Part shown: piece after piece, positions 61,028 through 64,000 of the stretch | Position numbering within the stretch: position 1 is the stretch's first letter | Layout of the letters: each line of letters opens with the position of its first letter | Assembly: GCF_006782915.1 (NCBI RefSeq) | Contig: NZ_VCNP01000064.1 | Span: 1 to 64,000, forward strand | DNA from: Streptomyces calvus | GTDB lineage: Bacteria; Actinomycetota; Actinomycetes; Streptomycetales; Streptomycetaceae | DNA length: 64,000 nucleotides | Direction: 5' to 3' | Made by a program: the position numbers and the translations under genes | The notes under the pieces: generated by a model | What the model was told of the DNA's origin: nothing | What the model saw: only the letters and a program-made list of their open reading frames with translations | The model's database searches: none

Positions 61028-63204
61028 GCCTGCTTTCTGTCTCCGCCGAGCCTGCGGGCCGGTCGGTGTTCGCCGGAGCCGACATCGCCGCTACCGCCCG
61101 CCTCGCGTGGCGGGAGGGCTACCCGCGGCCGCGCTTCGAGGACGCTGTGTGGTCTCTCGTCGGCTGGGCCGATGCACCAGTCCAGATGAGGGTGACGGAG
61201 AAGAACTGGCCGTTCGACCGCATCGCCTACCCGCCCTGGCGCGTGGTCGCCAAGGAACTCGCCCTGGCCTGGATCGCGACTCAGGACGAGCGCGTCCTCG
61301 CCTTGCCACACGCCCGCCGGATTCCGCGGCACCCTCGCACTGTCTATGCCCGGATCTATCACCTCACCTTCTGGCTGAACTGGTTGCACGAGCGCCGGAT
61401 CACCACGCTTGCCGCGGTCACCCAGGACCACTGCGAGGCGTTCCTGCACGAGTACGGCGTCGTCCGGGACAAGGAGACCGGCACAGCCCTGCGGGACAAG
61501 ACCGGCTCCTCGCTGCGGACGGTGGTGTCGACCATGCAGGACATCACCGACTACGGCGAGCTGCTGTCCGCCGACCGGCATCGGCCCGGGTTCCGGCCCT
61601 GGGGCAAGCGATCGCCCCGCGTCGTCACTGGGGCACCGTCCCGGCCCCAGGTGGTGATCAAGACCGCGCCCTTGGGCGACCACGTCCTGCGTCCGCTGCT
61701 GACGGCGTGCTTGCACCTGGTCGACGTGCTCGGGCCGCACGTCGTGGACTTGCGGACCGCGTTGCATGCCGAGCGTGACGCCCGGCAGAGAGTCGAGTGG
61801 TCCCGGAATCTGCGGGACGCCGACCGGCTCGCCTCGCTCGTCGACGCGTATCTGCGAACCGGCCAGCCGCTGCCACGGCTTGAAGACGCGCAGGTGACCA
61901 AGCGCCGCCGGTGCGGGTGGAACCCCCGGGACCCGTTGCTGGACGTCAACTTCCAGCATCTGCTGCGGCCGACCGGACACCGTGATATCGGCAAGGCCCT
62001 CCTGGTCCAGGCCCGGCCGCTGCTGGAAGAGGCGGTTGCCGAGGTCGGCACCGAGTACGTGTGGTGTCGCAACGCCGCCGAGGCCCCACGCGCGGACACG
62101 GGCGAGATGATCCCGTGGTCGTTGCCCCTGTCGCACAGGTCCGCCGATGCCCTGATCCGGGTCGCCGGTCACGCCTGCAAGGTCGCCACCTCCGCGCTAA
62201 CCGGGATGCGGTCCAGCGAACTGATGGAGCTGACGGTCGGCTGCCGCCGCACGGACGATGTCTATGGCACGGGCCTGGCCCGGCACCGATTGGTCAGCAA
62301 GGTCATCAAAGCCCGCCGATGGGGCGGCGAGGTCGACGAGTGGGTCGTCGTCGAGGAAGTGACCCGCGTGATCGCCCTGGCCGAACAGCTCACCGATGCC
62401 CGCCCCGGACAGCCGTTGTTCGGGCAGTTCCCCGGCTTCGAGTCCAACGGGGCCATAACCTGGCTGCGGCAGTGGGTGGCCTCTCCGGCCGGACTCCGCG
62501 TTGGCCTGGAGCCGATTCCCGACGAGCCGGTGCATCCACGGCGCCTGCGGCGGACGCTGTCTGTCGAGATGGCCGCCCGCCCCGGCGGCTTGCTGGCCAC
62601 CAAGGTCCACTTCAAGCACCTGCAGGTGGCCACTAGCGAGGGATACGCCGGCCGACCGGGTGGCGCCCAGGCCGTCTTCCACCACGAATGGAAGAAGGAG
62701 GAGGCGAAGGAAAAACTCAAGCGGACCGTCGAGGCATACCGCCAGTTCGAGCAGGGGCAGCTGCCCGCCGGCCCGGGAGCCGACGCTCTGCTGGCCGCTT
62801 TCCGCGCTGTCGAGACCGAACTGGCCGACCACGAGCCGGGGCCGGCGAAGGTGGTCACCGACCGGCAGATCGAGCTGCTGCTGAAGAAGAAGGCGTCGGT
62901 GCTGCACATGTCCGCGGCGAACTACTGCTGGTTCGAGGACCCGGCGAAGGCGCTGTGTCTCAAGCTCACTGGCGCCAAGGCTGCGGTGGCTCCGCTGACC
63001 GGGCTGTGTGACAGCTCCCGCTGTCCCCAGGCCACCCATCACCTCGTTCACCGTCCCGTCTGGCAGACCACGGCCGACAACGGCGCCGTCCTGCTGGCCA
63101 GTCCCCGCATCCCGGCCGGAGAGAAGGAGCGTCTCCGGGCCGATCACGAGCGGTCCATGCGCGTCCTCGAAGAAATCGACAAGGCAGCCGGAAAGGCCGG
63201 ATGA
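61024..63204 (+). CDS. Tyrosine recombinase-type protein 3 of the trio
   Basis: 726 residues from GTG 61024 (GTGA overlap). N-terminal core-binding region: RTVYARIYHLTFWLNWLHER. Catalytic motifs: Arg in SALTGMRSSELMELTVG, then HPRRLRRTLSVEM (HxxR-like) and FKHLQVATSEGYAGRPGG (His and Tyr). The C-terminus has AANYCWFEDPAKALC and GLCDSSRCPQATHH, likely a zinc-binding tail. The length far exceeds simple integrases (300-400) and fits large TnpB-like recombinases. It should work with recombinase 1 and the small 63206 protein. Confidence 0.75.
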   Translation: MSLLSVSAEPAGRSVFAGADIAATARLAWREGYPRPRFEDAVWSLVGWADAPVQMRVTEKNWPFDRIAYPPWRVVAKELALAWIATQDERVLALPHARRIPRHPRTVYARIYHLTFWLNWLHERRITTLAAVTQDHCEAFLHEYGVVRDKETGTALRDKTGSSLRTVVSTMQDITDYGELLSADRHRPGFRPWGKRSPRVVTGAPSRPQVVIKTAPLGDHVLRPLLTACLHLVDVLGPHVVDLRTALHAERDARQRVEWSRNLRDADRLASLVDAYLRTGQPLPRLEDAQVTKRRRCGWNPRDPLLDVNFQHLLRPTGHRDIGKALLVQARPLLEEAVAEVGTEYVWCRNAAEAPRADTGEMIPWSLPLSHRSADALIRVAGHACKVATSALTGMRSSELMELTVGCRRTDDVYGTGLARHRLVSKVIKARRWGGEVDEWVVVEEVTRVIALAEQLTDARPGQPLFGQFPGFESNGAITWLRQWVASPAGLRVGLEPIPDEPVHPRRLRRTLSVEMAARPGGLLATKVHFKHLQVATSEGYAGRPGGAQAVFHHEWKKEEAKEKLKRTVEAYRQFEQGQLPAGPGADALLAAFRAVETELADHEPGPAKVVTDRQIELLLKKKASVLHMSAANYCWFEDPAKALCLKLTGAKAAVAPLTGLCDSSRCPQATHHLVHRPVWQTTADNGAVLLASPRIPAGEKERLRADHERSMRVLEEIDKAAGKAG

Positions 63205-63205
63205 C

Positions 63206-63685
63206 ATGGCACTCAGCCAGGAACAGCGCGACCAGATCGAGAGGCGCATCCGCGCGGCCATCGACCGGCTGCTGTCCGGGCAGATTCCACCTGGCGGCGC
63301 CTGCGACGCCAAGACGCTCGCTCGCGAGGCCGGGATCTCCCGCGCGTCTCTCTATCGAACCTGGAGCCACCTCAAGGACGAGTTCGAACAGCGGCGGGCG
63401 GCCGCCAGGGCGGCGGGTCAGCAGCCCGATCCGAAGGAAGCCCGGATCGCCCGACTGCGTGAGCTCAACCAGCGGCTCACCGGCAAACTCGCCTGTACCA
63501 ACACCGAGTTCACTGTCCTCAAGGAGCGTCACCGGCTCCTGCTGTCGGTCCTGGAGGCCAAGGACGACGAACTCGAACGGCTCCGGCGCGAGCTGAGTAC
63601 GTTCGCTGGTACGCATGCCTTCCCGGCTCGCAACCACGGGTTGGGGGACGACGCCACGAGCGTCGTCCCCCTCGCCCGCCACTGA
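63206..63685 (+). CDS. TnpC/DUF6262-like small helical protein
   Basis: 159 residues, one base after the recombinase 3 stop. It has an N-terminal HTH (LAREAGISRASLYRTWSHLK) and a long coiled coil (IARLRELNQRLTGKLACTNT, RHRLLLSVLEAKDDELERLR). This is the form of DUF6262/TnpC proteins that accompany Tn554-type recombinases and may set target orientation or bind element ends. It is the last gene of the four-gene unit. Confidence 0.75.
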   Translation: MALSQEQRDQIERRIRAAIDRLLSGQIPPGGACDAKTLAREAGISRASLYRTWSHLKDEFEQRRAAARAAGQQPDPKEARIARLRELNQRLTGKLACTNTEFTVLKERHRLLLSVLEAKDDELERLRRELSTFAGTHAFPARNHGLGDDATSVVPLARH

Positions 63686-63803
63686 TGTGACACCAGCGCG
63701 CCAGGCGACTCCGCCCGGGACGGAATCCCTTCTCAATCTGCATGGCCTCGGCCTTAAATTGGAATCTGCGTTATCAGGGCCTCGTTCGAGAAAGGAGGAC
63801 TCA

Positions 63804-64000
63804 GTGCGGTTAAGGCTTTCCGTAGGGGCAGTTACGACAACGGAGGCAGAGCTTCGCTCGCTCCACGCGTGGCTGCTCGCCGATTCCCAGGCACGACGAT
63901 GCGCTGATGTGCGGTGGGATGCGGCAGCTCAGGCGCCCGTCGGCGGGATGGGGCCATTGCTCGATGTCGTCTCGCTCGTCATCGGGTCCGGTTTCAGTGC
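63804..64000 (+). CDS. EACC1-like (effector-associated constant component 1), partial
   Basis: GTG 63804 has a perfect AAAGGAGG upstream. The 65 visible residues read MRLRLSVGAVTTTEAELRSL, HAWLLADSQARRCADVRWDA and GGMGPLLDVVSLVIGSGFSA, cut by the window edge. This is the start pattern of EACC1 proteins: a strand, 'ELRSLHAWL', then a hydrophobic helix 'LLDVVSLVIGSG'. As I recall, EACC1 genes sit beside caspase/trypsin-like or NTPase effectors in actinobacterial conflict systems. The effector would lie to the right, outside the window. Confidence 0.65.
   Translation, partial: MRLRLSVGAVTTTEAELRSLHAWLLADSQARRCADVRWDAAAQAPVGGMGPLLDVVSLVIGSGFS

Overview
This is a GC-rich actinobacterial window, almost certainly Streptomyces: codon third positions are strongly G/C, GTG/TTG starts and ATGA/GTGA overlaps are common, and many gene families are ones I associate with Streptomyces accessory DNA (DUF6233, I36 inhibitor, lamin-tail protein, DUF4157, EACC1, pentapeptide proteins). 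I see no rRNA, no complete tRNA and no core housekeeping operon. A partition operon (parAB) with repeated palindromes, plus many broken IS and gene fragments, points to a plasmid or a chromosome arm rather than a core region. Which of these it is cannot be settled from the window.

Layout. 0.1-5 kb: a hypothetical gene, an XRE-type regulator with a small membrane protein, an orphan response regulator with a Cys-rich N-terminus, and a small gene with its terminator. 3.0-10.1 kb: IS6-family debris, an ImuB-like Y-family polymerase, and an IS21 remnant that cuts a DUF6233 gene. 10.3-10.8 kb: heavily decayed 29-30 bp repeats at about 60 bp spacing, in two opposed runs, resembling a dead type I-E CRISPR array. 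10.9-16.2 kb: secreted proteins (lamin-tail pseudogene, I36 inhibitor, HNH nuclease pseudogene), a Ku fragment and an intact ATP-dependent DNA ligase leading a three-gene operon. 16.5-27.5 kb: a pentapeptide-repeat membrane protein, a PIN-domain protein, IS30/IS6/IS5 pieces, a second ligase fragment and a secreted peptidoglycan-binding protein. 28.1-39.6 kb: a divergent pair of very large secreted proteins, one DNRLRE/FG-GAP and one Rhs polymorphic toxin with a HINT domain and nuclease-like tip, followed by a probable immunity gene. 39.7-43.4 kb: a graveyard of integrase, hydratase, Tn3, IS5, cas7e and parB fragments. 43.6-46.2 kb: parB and parA with four copies of a GATTACGNCGTAATC palindrome. 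46.5-50.6 kb: a second pentapeptide-type protein and a DUF4157 protein. 50.8-57.8 kb: a tightly packed minus-strand cluster (RapZ-C-like, ASCH, GGDEF, P-loop kinase, small unknowns, two pseudogenes). 57.9-63.7 kb: three overlapping tyrosine-recombinase-type genes plus a DUF6262/TnpC-like gene. 63.8 kb to the end: the start of an EACC1-like gene.

How the genes work together. The parAB block probably stabilises the replicon. The Rhs gene and its 3' neighbour form a toxin-immunity pair. The 50.8-57.8 kb cluster combines nucleotide/RNA-binding and kinase-like domains and may be one functional unit. The recombinase trio with its small partner looks like a RIT/Tn554-type mobile element. The CRISPR-like repeats and the cas7e fragment, 32 kb apart, look like remains of a former type I-E locus. 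Pseudogene calls rest on reading-frame continuity across indels and could in a few cases reflect sequencing errors.
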